DNA of 64,000 nucleotides from Polaromonas eurypsychrophila (lineage in GTDB: Bacteria; Pseudomonadota; Gammaproteobacteria; Burkholderiales; Burkholderiaceae_C): positions 62,001 through 126,000 of the forward strand of contig NZ_BMIG01000007.1 in the NCBI RefSeq assembly GCF_014641715.1, read 5' to 3'. This document shows positions 1 through 8,294 of this stretch, piece after piece (position 1 is the stretch's first letter; the number at the start of each line of letters is the position of its first letter). The translations under genes were made by a program, and so were the position numbers. Below the pieces are notes generated by a model. The model made no database searches. It was not told the DNA's origin and worked only from the letters and a program-made list of their open reading frames with translations.

Positions 1-910
1 CGCGCTGGGGCAGCGTGGCCAGCACCACACCCGCCAGCGCCAGCGCAAAGGCCGCTCCTTGCGCCGCTCCCATGGGCTCGCCCAGTACAAACACGCCGAC
101 CAGCGCCGCGCTGATGGGCAGCATCACGGTGAAAACACCGGCCCTGCTGGCCGGCACACCTTTGAGGCCTGTCATCCACAGCCACACCGTCCAGACACTG
201 GCGGCCAACGCGTAAAACAGCAGCAGCAGCCAGCTTGCCGACGCCACTGCCGCAAAGTCAAAACTCCAGGCCAGCCACAGGCCCATGGGTGTCACCAGCA
301 CAAAACCCCAGAGGTTGATCAGCGCGGTGATGCGTTTGGCGCCCAGCGCACCGGTGAGCTTTTTGCCGATCACCGCATAAGCGGCTTCGCAGAGCACCGC
401 GCCGAGCAGCAGCAGGTTGCCCAGCCAAACCGTTTTCGAAGAAAAATCGGCCTCCAGCCCTTGTCCGGCGGGGTTGGGAGGCTCTGATTTTGATAGCGAC
501 ACCAGCGCAATGCCGAGCACCGCGCAGGCCACTGCCAGCCACACCCGCGGGCTGATGCGCTCGCGCAGGAACAGCCAGCTCAGCGTCGCCACCACGGCGG
601 GAATGGCTGCCATGATGACGCCGGCGGCGACTGTGCTAGACAGGCTGACGCCATACAACATGCAGATCGAAAACAGAAAGTTGCCGAGAAAGGATTCGAG
701 GAACACCAGTTGCCGCGTCTGGCGCGTCATTGGCGCTTCGTCGACGGGTTTTTTCAGCCAGTGCAGCATGGCCGCGCCGCCGATACCGAAACGCAGCCAG
801 GCCAGCAGGAACACGGGGAAGATCGCCACCAGCGGTTTGGACAGCGCCACGTAGCTGCCGACCAGCGACATGCTGAGACCCAGGCAGGCGTAGGCCAGAA
901 TGCGGTTCAT
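1..910 (-). CDS. EamA/DMT-family inner-membrane permease (3' end cut by window edge)
   Basis: The minus strand reads open from an ATG at 908-910 to the left edge, giving 303 residues of a very hydrophobic protein with about ten membrane helices. The start reads MNRILAYACLGLSMSLVGSY. A second half repeats the topology and ends in the typical LGEPMGAAQGAAFALALAGV stretch, the internal duplication expected of EamA (DMT) carriers. The family exports or imports small metabolites; the substrate cannot be told from sequence. It is divergent from the GGCT gene with about 90 bp between them. The stop codon lies outside the window, but most of the usual 290-310 residues are present. Confidence 0.85.
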   Translation of the reverse strand, partial: MNRILAYACLGLSMSLVGSYVALSKPLVAIFPVFLLAWLRFGIGGAAMLHWLKKPVDEAPMTRQTRQLVFLESFLGNFLFSICMLYGVSLSSTVAAGVIMAAIPAVVATLSWLFLRERISPRVWLAVACAVLGIALVSLSKSEPPNPAGQGLEADFSSKTVWLGNLLLLGAVLCEAAYAVIGKKLTGALGAKRITALINLWGFVLVTPMGLWLAWSFDFAAVASASWLLLLFYALAASVWTVWLWMTGLKGVPASRAGVFTVMLPISAALVGVFVLGEPMGAAQGAAFALALAGVVLATLPQR

Positions 911-1000
911 TAAAGCGGGGTTCTTTCTGAAGTGGTGCGGCGCTGCTGCCGGGGCTGCAACAATGAGCGGAAATCATGCCTCAATTTGCGAACTGAACCC

Positions 1001-1411
1001 ATGACCACGCCCGCCACTCGCCACGTTTTTGTCTATGGCACCTTACGCCGCGGGGAGGTGCGCGACATCACCCGCTTGCAGCCGGCACCGGTGTTTGTTG
1101 GCATGGCCAGCGTGGCAGGCAGGCTCTACGACCTCGGCTCCTATCCTGGGCTGCTGCTCGGTGGCGCGAACAGGGTGACCGGCGAGATCTATGCGATCAG
1201 CGCCGAGCTCGAACGCCTGCTCGACGAGATCGAGGAAGTCTGGCCACTGCAGACCGGCGAGTATCGCAAGCGTGAAGTGGAGGTGCAAAGGGAGGGCGCT
1301 GGCTCTGCGGCAGGGCCGGTTTGCCTGGTTTATGAAATCGACGCATCCCGTCTGGCGGGTTGCCCGGTCATCACCAGCGGCGATTGGCGTCTCCGCACGC
1401 CGGCCTCCTGA
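1001..1411 (+). CDS. GGCT-like (AIG2/gamma-glutamylcyclotransferase fold) protein
   Basis: The 136-residue product starts MTTPATRHVFVYGTLRRGE; the VYGTLRRG element is the substrate-loop signature of the GGCT/BtrG fold. It continues with an LxxLDEIEE stretch carrying the acidic residue expected for catalysis. Family members release 5-oxoproline from gamma-glutamyl compounds, but small bacterial versions are mostly uncharacterised. The reading frame is open further upstream (to 932), but the residues before MTTP do not look conserved, so the ATG at 1001 was chosen. Confidence 0.75.
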   Translation: MTTPATRHVFVYGTLRRGEVRDITRLQPAPVFVGMASVAGRLYDLGSYPGLLLGGANRVTGEIYAISAELERLLDEIEEVWPLQTGEYRKREVEVQREGAGSAAGPVCLVYEIDASRLAGCPVITSGDWRLRTPAS

Positions 1412-1632
1412 TTTCAGGCGCCGGCCGTGAGTCGGCGGGCGATTTCCGCAGAACACTGTCCTCCTGGCGGTCAGCACTGCTTGAACAGGCCACATTTCAT
1501 GATTGGAGAAATCATTCCATATTGTGAGATTCTTAAATGCTGCAATGCGCCAAAATTTCTCAATGCAAGAAAATGTTTTTCACATTGCAATAATTTCTCT
1601 GAAGATGCTTGATTTTATTGGAAAAGATTTTT

Positions 1633-1678
1633 GTCTTATATAAGACATAAGAGCTTAACAAAGTCTTGTAGAAGACTT
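1633..1678. promoter_or_regulatory. Tandem palindromic operators in the aceA control region
   Basis: Two copies of GTCTT-N4-AAGAC lie 30 bp apart: a perfect palindrome GTCTTATATAAGAC at 1633-1646, and AAGTCTTGTAGAAGACTT at 1661-1678 with 7-bp arms. They sit 88 bp upstream of the aceA start in a strikingly AT-rich stretch (about 1490-1690). The three-helical-turn spacing suggests two dimers bound on one DNA face. The bound regulator is not identifiable here; a short spacer of this kind would suit a GntR/FadR-type protein. The rest of the 1412-1765 gap shows several TGCAAT/ATTGCA motifs but no gene. Confidence 0.6.
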
Positions 1679-1765
1679 AAAGTGGAGCTCAGAACAAACA
1701 GCACGGCAAGCAAAGAAGTGCAGCCCGGTTTGTCCCCTTTTTCTTTCAACCTCCGGAGTGACCCC

Positions 1766-3085
1766 ATGCCACAGACCCTCACCGAACAACTGAGCCGCGA
1801 ACAGCAAATTGCCGCCCTCGAAAAAGACTGGGCGACCAACCCCCGCTGGAAAGGCATCAAGCGCGGCTACAGCGCCGCCGACGTCGTGCGCCTGCGCGGC
1901 TCCTTCCCGATCGAGCACACGCTGGCCCGCCGCGGCGCCGAAAAACTCTGGAACCTGCTGCACACCGAACCTTATGTGAACACCCTGGGTGCGCTGACGG
2001 GCGGCCAGGCCATGCAGCAGGTCAAGGCCGGCGTGAAAGCCATCTACCTCTCGGGCTGGCAGGTCGCCGCCGACAACAACACTTACTCGTCGATGTACCC
2101 CGACCAGTCGCTGTACCCAGTGGATTCGGTGCCCAAGGTGGTTGAGACCATCAACAACACTTTCCGCCGTGCCGACGAGATCCAGCACTCCAAGGGCATC
2201 GACGCCGGCGACAAGGATTACATCGACTACTTTGCGCCCATCGTGGCCGATGCAGAAGCCGGTTTCGGCGGTGTGCTCAATGCTTTTGAGTTGATGAAGG
2301 CCATGATCAAGGCCGGCGCCGGTGCCGTGCACTGGGAAGACCAGCTCGCGTCCGTCAAGAAGTGCGGCCACATGGGCGGCAAGGTGCTGTTGCCGACACG
2401 CGAGTCGTGCCAGAAGCTGATCGCTGCCCGCATGGCGGCCGACGTTCTGGGCGTGCCAACACTCGTGATTGCGCGCACCGACGCGGAAGCTGCCGACCTG
2501 CTGACCTCCGACTACGACGAGATCGACAAGCCTTTCCTGACCGGTGAGCGCACGGCAGAAGGTTTCTACAAGACCCGCAAGGGCATGGACCAGGCCGTCG
2601 CCCGCGCCAATGCCTATGCGCATTACGCCGACCTGGTGTGGTGCGAGACCGGTACGCCCGACCTCGATTTCGCCAAGAAGTTCGCCGACGCCGTGCACAA
2701 GGTGCACCCCGGCAAGATGCTGGCCTACAACTGCTCGCCGTCATTCAACTGGAAGAAAAACCTGGACGACGCGACGATTGCCAAGTTCCAGCGCGAGCTC
2801 GGCGCCATGGGTTACAAGTACCAGTTCATCACGCTCGCCGGCATCCACTCCATGTGGTACAACATGTATGACCTGTCGCAGGACTACGTCAAGCGCGGCA
2901 TGACGGCGTACATCGAGAAGGTGCAGGAGCCCGAATTCGCAGCGCGCGACCGCGGCTACACCTTTGTGTCGCACCAGCAGGAAGTCGGCACCGGTTACTT
3001 CGACGAAGTGACCACGGCCATCCAGGGCGGCAAGTCCAGCGTGACCGCGCTGACCGGCTCGACCGAAGAAGAGCAGTTCCACTGA
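1766..3085 (+). CDS. aceA: Isocitrate lyase
   Basis: This enzyme splits isocitrate to glyoxylate and succinate, the first step of the glyoxylate shunt needed for growth on acetate, fatty acids or stored PHB. The 439-residue protein has the catalytic signature KKCGH (in [12 protein letters not shown]) and the family motifs WEDQLAS and YNCSPSFNW. The length matches bacterial AceA (about 430-440). The ATG at 1766 is preceded by GGAG at a good distance; the open frame runs further upstream but that part is not conserved. No malate synthase gene is adjacent. A strong terminator follows, so it is probably monocistronic and controlled by the tandem operators upstream. Confidence 0.97.
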   Translation: MPQTLTEQLSREQQIAALEKDWATNPRWKGIKRGYSAADVVRLRGSFPIEHTLARRGAEKLWNLLHTEPYVNTLGALTGGQAMQQVKAGVKAIYLSGWQVAADNNTYSSMYPDQSLYPVDSVPKVVETINNTFRRADEIQHSKGIDAGDKDYIDYFAPIVADAEAGFGGVLNAFELMKAMIKAGAGAVHWEDQLASVKKCGHMGGKVLLPTRESCQKLIAARMAADVLGVPTLVIARTDAEAADLLTSDYDEIDKPFLTGERTAEGFYKTRKGMDQAVARANAYAHYADLVWCETGTPDLDFAKKFADAVHKVHPGKMLAYNCSPSFNWKKNLDDATIAKFQRELGAMGYKYQFITLAGIHSMWYNMYDLSQDYVKRGMTAYIEKVQEPEFAARDRGYTFVSHQQEVGTGYFDEVTTAIQGGKSSVTALTGSTEEEQFH

Positions 3086-3125
3086 GCTGATACGCCCTGA
3101 AAGCTGCCGCTTTGCAGCGGCTGCG

Positions 3126-3162
3126 GCCCGGCCCGCGCTTCATGCGCAGGCCGGGCTTTTTT
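3126..3162 (+). terminator. Rho-independent terminator of aceA
   Basis: A 13-bp GC-rich stem with one mismatch (3126-3138 with 3144-3156), loop TTCAT, is followed by a run of six T. It lies 40 bp after the aceA stop. Confidence 0.85.
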
Positions 3163-3226
3163 CTTGGGCTTGTGGCGGTTTTCGCGTAGAGTGCGGCTGA
3201 TTCAAGCCACACTGCGGGAGCACGTG

Positions 3227-3403
3227 ATGTCGGACGCCACCATGGGTTCCAAAAGGACGCCTTGCCCGGACTGCCATGGGACCGGCGAACTGCGCATCGA
3301 CAGCGAAAATACCAACGAGGACCTCGAGGTCGAAAAGCAGACCGTGATCGCCGACTGCCCGCGTTGCATGGGGCTGGCGTTTTTTCCGCCGGACCCGCCC
3401 TGA
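3227..3403 (+). CDS. Small zinc-ribbon protein, function unknown
   Basis: A 58-residue ORF starting MSDATMGSKRTPCPDCHG behind a GGGAG ribosome-binding site. It has two CxxC knuckles, CPDCHGTGEL and CPRCMGL, about 35 residues apart, resembling half of the DnaJ zinc-finger repeat (CxxCxGxG). Such proteins bind one zinc ion; no partner is evident. It stands alone between the aceA terminator and the thrS leader. Confidence 0.55.
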   Translation: MSDATMGSKRTPCPDCHGTGELRIDSENTNEDLEVEKQTVIADCPRCMGLAFFPPDPP

Positions 3404-3478
3404 GCCGCCTGGCCAAAGCTGCCGTAAAATATCGCCATGCAATCAATCAAGCTGGAAACAGGAAGGATAGTCCGGGTT

Positions 3479-3532
3479 ATGACACCGCGAACTACGACCA
3501 CGCCTCCAGTTTGGAGTCATCCAGGGCGCTAG
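3479..3532 (+). CDS. Threonine-rich leader peptide of thrS (attenuator)
   Basis: A 17-codon ORF reads MTPRTTTTPPVWSHPGR and stops at TAG. Five of the first eight residues are threonine (codons ACA, ACT, ACG, ACC, ACG). AGGAAGG lies 12 nt before the ATG. An in-frame ATG at 3437 could give a 31-residue form, but lacks a ribosome-binding site. A terminator follows at 3595-3621, before thrS. This is the classic layout of a ribosome-mediated attenuator: stalling at Thr codons when charged tRNA-Thr is scarce would favour read-through. A possible antiterminator pairs TTGGAG (3511-3516) with CTCCAA (about 3575-3580). Confidence 0.6.
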   Translation: MTPRTTTTPPVWSHPGR

Positions 3533-3594
3533 CCGCACCCCCAGGTGATTTATAGCTACTGATTCAATAGCATTCCTCCAATCCAACCTCAAGC

Positions 3595-3621
3595 AAAGCG
3601 CGGCAGTCACCGCGCTTTTTT
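3595..3621 (+). terminator. Attenuator terminator before thrS
   Basis: Perfect 9-bp stem AAAGCGCGG / CCGCGCTTT with loop CAGTCA, followed by a T-run. It lies 21 bp upstream of the thrS start and downstream of the Thr-rich leader peptide, so it is best read as an attenuator rather than as the end of an upstream gene. Confidence 0.75.
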
Positions 3622-3641
3622 ATTGTCCGAGCCAGACCACC

Positions 3642-5549
3642 ATGATCAAAATTACGCTGCCAGACGCTTCGATCCGTGAATTCCCCGAATCGGTGACGGT
3701 CGCCGAAGTCGCCGCCTCCATCGGTGCCGGCCTGGCCAAAGCCGCGCTCGGGGGCAAGGTCAACGGCAAGGTGGTGGACACCAGCTACCTGATTACCGCC
3801 GACAGCCCGCTGGCCATCATCACGGCCAGGGACCCCGAAGGCCTGGACATGATCCGCCATTCGGCTGCCCACCTGCTGGCCTACGCTGTCAAGGAATTGT
3901 TTCCCGATGCGCAGGTCACGATTGGCCCGGTGATCGAAAACGGCTTCTTCTATGACTTTTCGTATAAGCGGCCCTTCACGCCGGACGATCTGGCGGCCAT
4001 TGAAAAGAAAATGACTGAGCTGGCCGCCAAGGACGAGCCGGTGACGCGCCGTGTGTTGCCGCGTGACGAAGCTGTGGCCCACTTCAAGGCGATCGGCGAA
4101 CACTACAAGGCCGAGATCATTGCCAGCATCCCGGCCAATGAAGATGTGTCGCTGTACCGCGAAGGCAAGTTCGAGGATTTGTGCCGCGGCCCGCACGTGC
4201 CCAGCACCGGCAAGCTGAAGTTCTTCAAGCTGATGAAGCTGGCTGGCGCCTACTGGCGCGGCGACCACAACAACGAGATGCTGCAGCGCATCTACGGCAC
4301 GGCCTGGGCCACGAAAGACGAACTGCAGCAGTACCTGACCATGCTGGAGGAGGCGGAAAAGCGCGACCACCGCAAGCTGGGCCGCGAACTCGACCTGTTC
4401 CATATCGACGACCACGCACCAGGCCTGGTGTTCTGGCACCCCAAGGGCTGGACCGTGTGGCAGGGCGTCGAGCAGTACATGCGCAAGGTTTACCAGGACA
4501 ACGGTTACCAGGAGGTCAAGGGGCCGCAGATCATTGACAAGACGCTGTGGGAAAAAACCGGTCACTGGGACAAGTACCGCGACAACATGTTCACGACAGA
4601 GAGCGAAAAACGCGAGTACGCACTCAAGCCCATGAACTGCCCCGGCCACATCCTGATCTTCAAGCAGGGCATCAAGAGTTACCGCGACCTGCCACTGCGT
4701 TACGGCGAATTTGGCCAGTGCCACCGCAATGAGCCCTCGGGCGGCCTGCACGGCATCATGCGGGTGCGAGGTTTCACACAGGACGACGGCCACATCTTCT
4801 GCACCGAGGAGCAGATCCTCAAGGAATGTGTCGACTACACGACCCTGCTGCAGAAGGTGTACACCGACTTCGGCTTCAAGAACATCATCTACAAGGTTGC
4901 CACGCGGCCCGAGGCGCGTATTGGCTCTGACGAGAGCTGGGACAAGGCTGAACACGCGCTGATGGAAAGCCTGCGGGCCTCGGGCTGCGAGTTCGAGATT
5001 TCACCGGGCGACGGCGCGTTCTACGGCCCTAAGATTGAATACACCCTGAAAGACGCGATTGGCCGGCAGTGGCAGTGCGGCACGATGCAGGTCGATTTCT
5101 CGATGCCGGAGCGGCTGGACGCGGAATACGTGGGCGAGGACGGTGCCCGGCACAGACCTGTCATGCTGCACCGGGCGATTGTGGGCAGCCTGGAGCGCTT
5201 TATCGGGATTTTGATCGAGGAACACGCCGGCGCGCTGCCAACCTGGCTGGCGCCGGTGCAGGTTTCGGTCCTCAATATCACCGATGCACAGGCTGAATAC
5301 TGTCGCGAAATAGCTAAAACGCTTCAAAATCAAGGGCTTAGGGTCAACGTCGACCTGCGCAATGAGAAAATTACGTATAAAATACGGGAGCACTCAATGC
5401 AAAAGCTGCCTTACATTCTGGTCGTGGGCGACAAGGAGAAGGAAGCCGGCGCGGTTGCCGTGCGCGCCCGGGGTAACAAAGACCTTGGCGTCATGTCGCT
5501 CGAAGCCTTCGTCCAGACGATTGCCTCTGACATTACCCAAAAAGCCTGA
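3642..5549 (+). CDS. thrS: Threonine-tRNA ligase
   Basis: The enzyme charges tRNA-Thr. The 635-residue protein shows the full domain order: N-terminal TGS domain ([14 protein letters not shown]...), the editing domain with the HxxxH motif [11 protein letters not shown], the class II catalytic core (motif 2 around [19 protein letters not shown], zinc-binding MNCPGH), and a C-terminal anticodon-binding domain ([10 protein letters not shown]...). Length matches the family (about 640). It heads the thrS-infC-rpmI-rplT-pheS-pheT block conserved in bacteria. Expression is probably tuned by the Thr leader and terminator just upstream. Confidence 0.98.
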   Translation: MIKITLPDASIREFPESVTVAEVAASIGAGLAKAALGGKVNGKVVDTSYLITADSPLAIITARDPEGLDMIRHSAAHLLAYAVKELFPDAQVTIGPVIENGFFYDFSYKRPFTPDDLAAIEKKMTELAAKDEPVTRRVLPRDEAVAHFKAIGEHYKAEIIASIPANEDVSLYREGKFEDLCRGPHVPSTGKLKFFKLMKLAGAYWRGDHNNEMLQRIYGTAWATKDELQQYLTMLEEAEKRDHRKLGRELDLFHIDDHAPGLVFWHPKGWTVWQGVEQYMRKVYQDNGYQEVKGPQIIDKTLWEKTGHWDKYRDNMFTTESEKREYALKPMNCPGHILIFKQGIKSYRDLPLRYGEFGQCHRNEPSGGLHGIMRVRGFTQDDGHIFCTEEQILKECVDYTTLLQKVYTDFGFKNIIYKVATRPEARIGSDESWDKAEHALMESLRASGCEFEISPGDGAFYGPKIEYTLKDAIGRQWQCGTMQVDFSMPERLDAEYVGEDGARHRPVMLHRAIVGSLERFIGILIEEHAGALPTWLAPVQVSVLNITDAQAEYCREIAKTLQNQGLRVNVDLRNEKITYKIREHSMQKLPYILVVGDKEKEAGAVAVRARGNKDLGVMSLEAFVQTIASDITQKA

Positions 5550-5587
5550 TTGTTGACTTCTTTGTGAGTCAAGTCGGCTATTCGTCC

Positions 5588-5627
5588 TTGCTGGACGGGC
5601 GCAAGCCGCTATAGCTTTTATAGCAAT
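5588..5627. repeat. Dispersed Comamonadaceae-type AGCTAT repeat
   Basis: The thrS-infC gap carries GGGCGCAAGCCGCTATAG and TTTTATAGCA, a member of the short repeat family also seen near 7090, 33230, 44920, 48700, 57990 and 62590. It ends just before the infC ribosome-binding site. Confidence 0.55.
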
Positions 5628-5645
5628 GTTTACAGGATTAAAACC

Positions 5646-6254
5646 ATCGCTACTGAATTTCGTGACCGCCGTCACCGTGAAGAACGCAAGCACCGCTTGA
5701 ACCGTGAAATCATGGCCCCTGAGGTACGCCTCACAGGGCCCGACAATGAGCCTTTGGGCGTTGTCAGCATCATGGAAGCCCTGCGCCTGGCAGGTGAGGC
5801 GGACGTTGACCTTGTTGAAATCTCCCCCACTGCGGTTCCGCCAGTGTGTCGGTTGATGGATTACGGCAAGTTCAAGTACGCCGAGCAGAAAAAAGCGGCA
5901 GAAGCGAAGTCCAAGCAGAAGGTCATCGAGGTCAAGGAAATCAAGTTCCGGCCCGGTACCGACGATGGGGACTACAACATCAAATTGCGCAATATCAAGC
6001 GCTTTTTGGAAGAGGGCGACAAGTGCAAGATCACCTTGCGTTTTCGCGGTCGCGAGATCACGCACCAAGAGCTGGGTCTGGCCCTGCTGGCGCGTATCCG
6101 TGACGAGTTGGCTGATTTGATAGTGGTGGAGCAGTTTCCCAAGCTCGAAGGCCGGCAGATGGTCATGATGATCGCGCCGGGCAAGAAGAAGGTAGCTGCC
6201 AAGCCCGCAGCGGCGCCCGCGGAAGCGGCACCGGTAGCATCGACAAACGCCTGA
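5646..6254 (+). CDS. infC: Translation initiation factor IF-3, AUC start
   Basis: IF-3 binds the 30S subunit, blocks subunit joining and proofreads the start codon. The reading frame before the first conventional start (TTG at 5697) continues to encode conserved sequence [19 protein letters not shown], and an AGGA lies 8 nt before an ATC codon at 5646. Rare AUU/AUC/AUA starts are the hallmark of infC and underlie its autoregulation, so ATC was chosen (202 residues). The N-domain ([15 protein letters not shown]) and C-domain ([18 protein letters not shown]) are intact. The C-terminus has an Ala/Pro/Lys-rich tail longer than in E. coli. Confidence 0.93.
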   Translation: MATEFRDRRHREERKHRLNREIMAPEVRLTGPDNEPLGVVSIMEALRLAGEADVDLVEISPTAVPPVCRLMDYGKFKYAEQKKAAEAKSKQKVIEVKEIKFRPGTDDGDYNIKLRNIKRFLEEGDKCKITLRFRGREITHQELGLALLARIRDELADLIVVEQFPKLEGRQMVMMIAPGKKKVAAKPAAAPAEAAPVASTNA

Positions 6255-6489
6255 GGGCGCTGTCGCAAGAGGAGTTTGAGCCTGCAGGTGTGGTTACCGG
6301 CGGGTTTTAAAGGGGGGATGCGAAAGCATGTCCCGCGAAGGCAGGTCACACTGCTTTCCAAACGTGGCGACGTGAAACTCGCCATTACAAGTGGAAGAGC
6401 TAAAAACTCGCCACTACAAGTGGCTCGGGGCCATCAAGTCTGCGGAAGGTTCGCAGCGCCTCACGAGCACAAATGAAAAGGAGCATTCA
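6255..6489 (+). promoter_or_regulatory. Structured leader of rpmI-rplT (probable L20 autoregulatory region)
   Basis: A 235-nt non-coding stretch separates infC and rpmI, unusually long for this operon. It contains two 19/20-identical direct copies of AAACTCGCCAYTACAAGTGG (6375-6394 and 6404-6423) and a hairpin GATGCGAAAGCATG. In E. coli and other bacteria L20 represses its own operon by binding a leader that mimics 23S rRNA; two similar sites would fit. The binding itself is inferred. Confidence 0.5.
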
Positions 6490-6693
6490 ATGCCCAAAAT
6501 GAAGACCAAAAGCGGCGCCAAAAAGCGTTTCCGCGTTCGTCCTGGTGGCACCGTCAAGCGCGGTCAAGCCTTTAAACGTCACATCCTGACCAAGAAGACC
6601 ACCAAAAACAAACGTCACCTGCGTGGTTCAGTTGCTGTTCATGAGACCAATATGGGTCACATGGCACAGATGCTGCCCGGCATGGGCATTTAA
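6490..6693 (+). CDS. rpmI: 50S ribosomal protein L35
   Basis: A 67-residue basic protein starting [20 protein letters not shown] and ending [11 protein letters not shown], the standard L35 pattern. The ATG at 6490 has AAGGAG upstream; the open frame further upstream is leader sequence. It is co-transcribed with rplT 25 bp later. Confidence 0.98.
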   Translation: MPKMKTKSGAKKRFRVRPGGTVKRGQAFKRHILTKKTTKNKRHLRGSVAVHETNMGHMAQMLPGMGI

Positions 6694-6718
6694 TTAACGA
6701 CGAACAAGGAGTACTCAC

Positions 6719-7078
6719 ATGCCTCGCGTCAAACGTGGTGTAACGGCTCGCGCCCGCCACAAAAAAGTTCTCGCCCTTGCAAAAGGTTTCCGCGGCCGCC
6801 GCGGCAATGTCTTCAGGATCGCCAAAGAAGCGGTGATGAAGGCCGGGCAATATGCCTACCGTGACCGTCGCACCAAAAAGCGCGTGTTCCGCCGCCTCTG
6901 GATTGCGCGTATCAACGCCGCCAGCCGTTCGTTCGGCATGACCTACAGCCAGTTTGCCAACGGCCTGAAAAAAGCCGGCATCGAGATCGACCGCAAGGTT
7001 CTGTCCGACATGGCAATCCATGACAGCGCCGCTTTTGGTGCCATCGTGGATCAGGTCAGGGCCAAGCTGGCTGCCTGA
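6719..7078 (+). CDS. rplT: 50S ribosomal protein L20
   Basis: A 119-residue protein starting [20 protein letters not shown], the conserved L20 N-terminus that threads into 23S rRNA. It is essential for 50S assembly and usually represses its own operon. AAGGAG precedes the ATG. A terminator follows before pheS. Confidence 0.98.
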   Translation: MPRVKRGVTARARHKKVLALAKGFRGRRGNVFRIAKEAVMKAGQYAYRDRRTKKRVFRRLWIARINAASRSFGMTYSQFANGLKKAGIEIDRKVLSDMAIHDSAAFGAIVDQVRAKLAA

Positions 7079-7083
7079 TTTTC

Positions 7084-7122
7084 AGGGCAGGACGCTATTG
7101 AATTAATAGCGGCTTGCGTACG
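7084..7122. repeat. Dispersed AGCTAT-family repeat between rplT and pheS
   Basis: The stretch holds CTATTGAATTAATAG followed by CGGCTTGCGTACG. It matches the arms of the short dispersed repeat found at several gaps in this window and directly precedes the rplT terminator. Confidence 0.5.
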
Positions 7123-7128
7123 AAAATA

Positions 7129-7162
7129 AAGGGCTGGAGCTTGAAAAGGCTCTGGCCCTTTT
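7129..7162 (+). terminator. Terminator after rplT
   Basis: A 12-bp stem (7129-7140 with 7149-7160, two G-U pairs), loop TTGAAAAG, then a short T-run. It could end the rplT transcript or act as a pheST attenuator, but no Phe-rich leader peptide was seen, so simple termination is more likely. Confidence 0.7.
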
Positions 7163-7220
7163 CCGTTGATGGGGCAGCAACAGGGGCTGCCGCAGTTGGC
7201 AAGTTAATTACAAGAAATTT

Positions 7221-8273
7221 ATGAACGAACTTGATGCTCTGGTGGATTCGGCAAAAGCCGGTTTTGCGCAAGCGGGCACACCCGCCGACCTGGAAAATGC
7301 GAAAGCCCGGTTCCTGGGCAAAGCCGGGCGCATCACCGAACTCATGAAAGGCCTGGCGGCCCTGCCGGTGGACGAGAAGAAGTCCCGCGGCGCCGCCATC
7401 AACCTTGCCAAGCAGGCCATCGAAACCGCGCTGACCGCGCGCCGCCAGGCGCTGGCCGATGCCGAGTTACAGCTCCAGCTCAAGGCCGAGGCCCTTGATG
7501 TGAGTCTGCCGGGCCGCCAGCGGCCCACGGGTGGCCTGCATCCGGTGTCGTTGACGCTCGAGCGCATCGAGGCGATTTTCGGCTCCATGGGTTTTGATGT
7601 CGCGCAAGGCCCGGAGATCGAAACTGACTGGTTTAACTTCACCGCGCTAAATACACCCGAGGACCATCCGGCGCGTTCGATGCACGACACCTTTTATGTC
7701 GAGGGCGGCACCGAAACCGCTCCCAACCTGCTGCGCACCCACACCAGCCCGATGCAGATCCGGTATGCCGTGCAGCACGTCAAAAAGCACCGCGCACTGA
7801 TTGATGCCGGTGGTGCGATGCCGGAGATACGCGTGATCGCGCCGGGCCGCACCTACCGCGTCGACAGCGATGCCACGCATTCGCCGATGTTCCATCAGTG
7901 CGAAGGCCTGTGGATAGGCGAAAACGTCAGCTTCAAGGACCTGAAGGTGGTGTTCACTGACTTTTGCCGGACATTTTTCGAAAGCGATGACCTGGTGCTG
8001 CGTTTTCGTCCCAGCTTTTTCCCGTTCACAGAGCCCAGCGCCGAGATCGACATTCAGTTCCAGGCGGGCCCATTGGCTGGCCGCTGGCTGGAAGTGGCAG
8101 GCTCCGGCCAGGTGCATCCGAACGTGGTGCGCAACATGGGCCTGGACCCAGAGCTGTACATCGGGTTTGCCTTCGGCATGGGGCCGGACCGGTTGACCAT
8201 GCTGCGTTATGGCGTCAATGACTTGCGGCTGTTCTTCGACGGCGACCTGCGTTTTCTGTCGCAGTTCCAGTAA
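7221..8273 (+). CDS. pheS: Phenylalanine-tRNA ligase alpha subunit
   Basis: The 350-residue catalytic subunit of the alpha2-beta2 enzyme. It has an N-terminal coiled-coil (roughly 1-90), then the class II core with [32 protein letters not shown] (motif 2 region) and the C-terminal [17 protein letters not shown] (motif 3). Full length for the family. The ribosome-binding site before ATG 7221 is weak (AAGAAA). pheT follows after 21 bp. Confidence 0.98.
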   Translation: MNELDALVDSAKAGFAQAGTPADLENAKARFLGKAGRITELMKGLAALPVDEKKSRGAAINLAKQAIETALTARRQALADAELQLQLKAEALDVSLPGRQRPTGGLHPVSLTLERIEAIFGSMGFDVAQGPEIETDWFNFTALNTPEDHPARSMHDTFYVEGGTETAPNLLRTHTSPMQIRYAVQHVKKHRALIDAGGAMPEIRVIAPGRTYRVDSDATHSPMFHQCEGLWIGENVSFKDLKVVFTDFCRTFFESDDLVLRFRPSFFPFTEPSAEIDIQFQAGPLAGRWLEVAGSGQVHPNVVRNMGLDPELYIGFAFGMGPDRLTMLRYGVNDLRLFFDGDLRFLSQFQ

Positions 8274-8294
8274 CCCACCAGGCTTGATCACCAC

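Noticed and set aside
1655..2707. A 350-codon minus-strand ORF antisense to aceA
   Set aside because: Shadow frame; it even crosses the aceA control region.
3564..4955. A 463-codon minus-strand ORF antisense to thrS
   Set aside because: Shadow of thrS; no domain, and thrS is unmistakable.
5306..5345. AGCTAT-type repeat inside thrS
   Set aside because: Only a few bases agree with the family (ATAGCT, GGGCTTA); too weak to call an insertion, and ThrS length is normal.
7079..7220. Possible Phe attenuator before pheST
   Set aside because: A terminator hairpin is present, but I found no Phe-rich leader peptide; it is better read as the rplT terminator.
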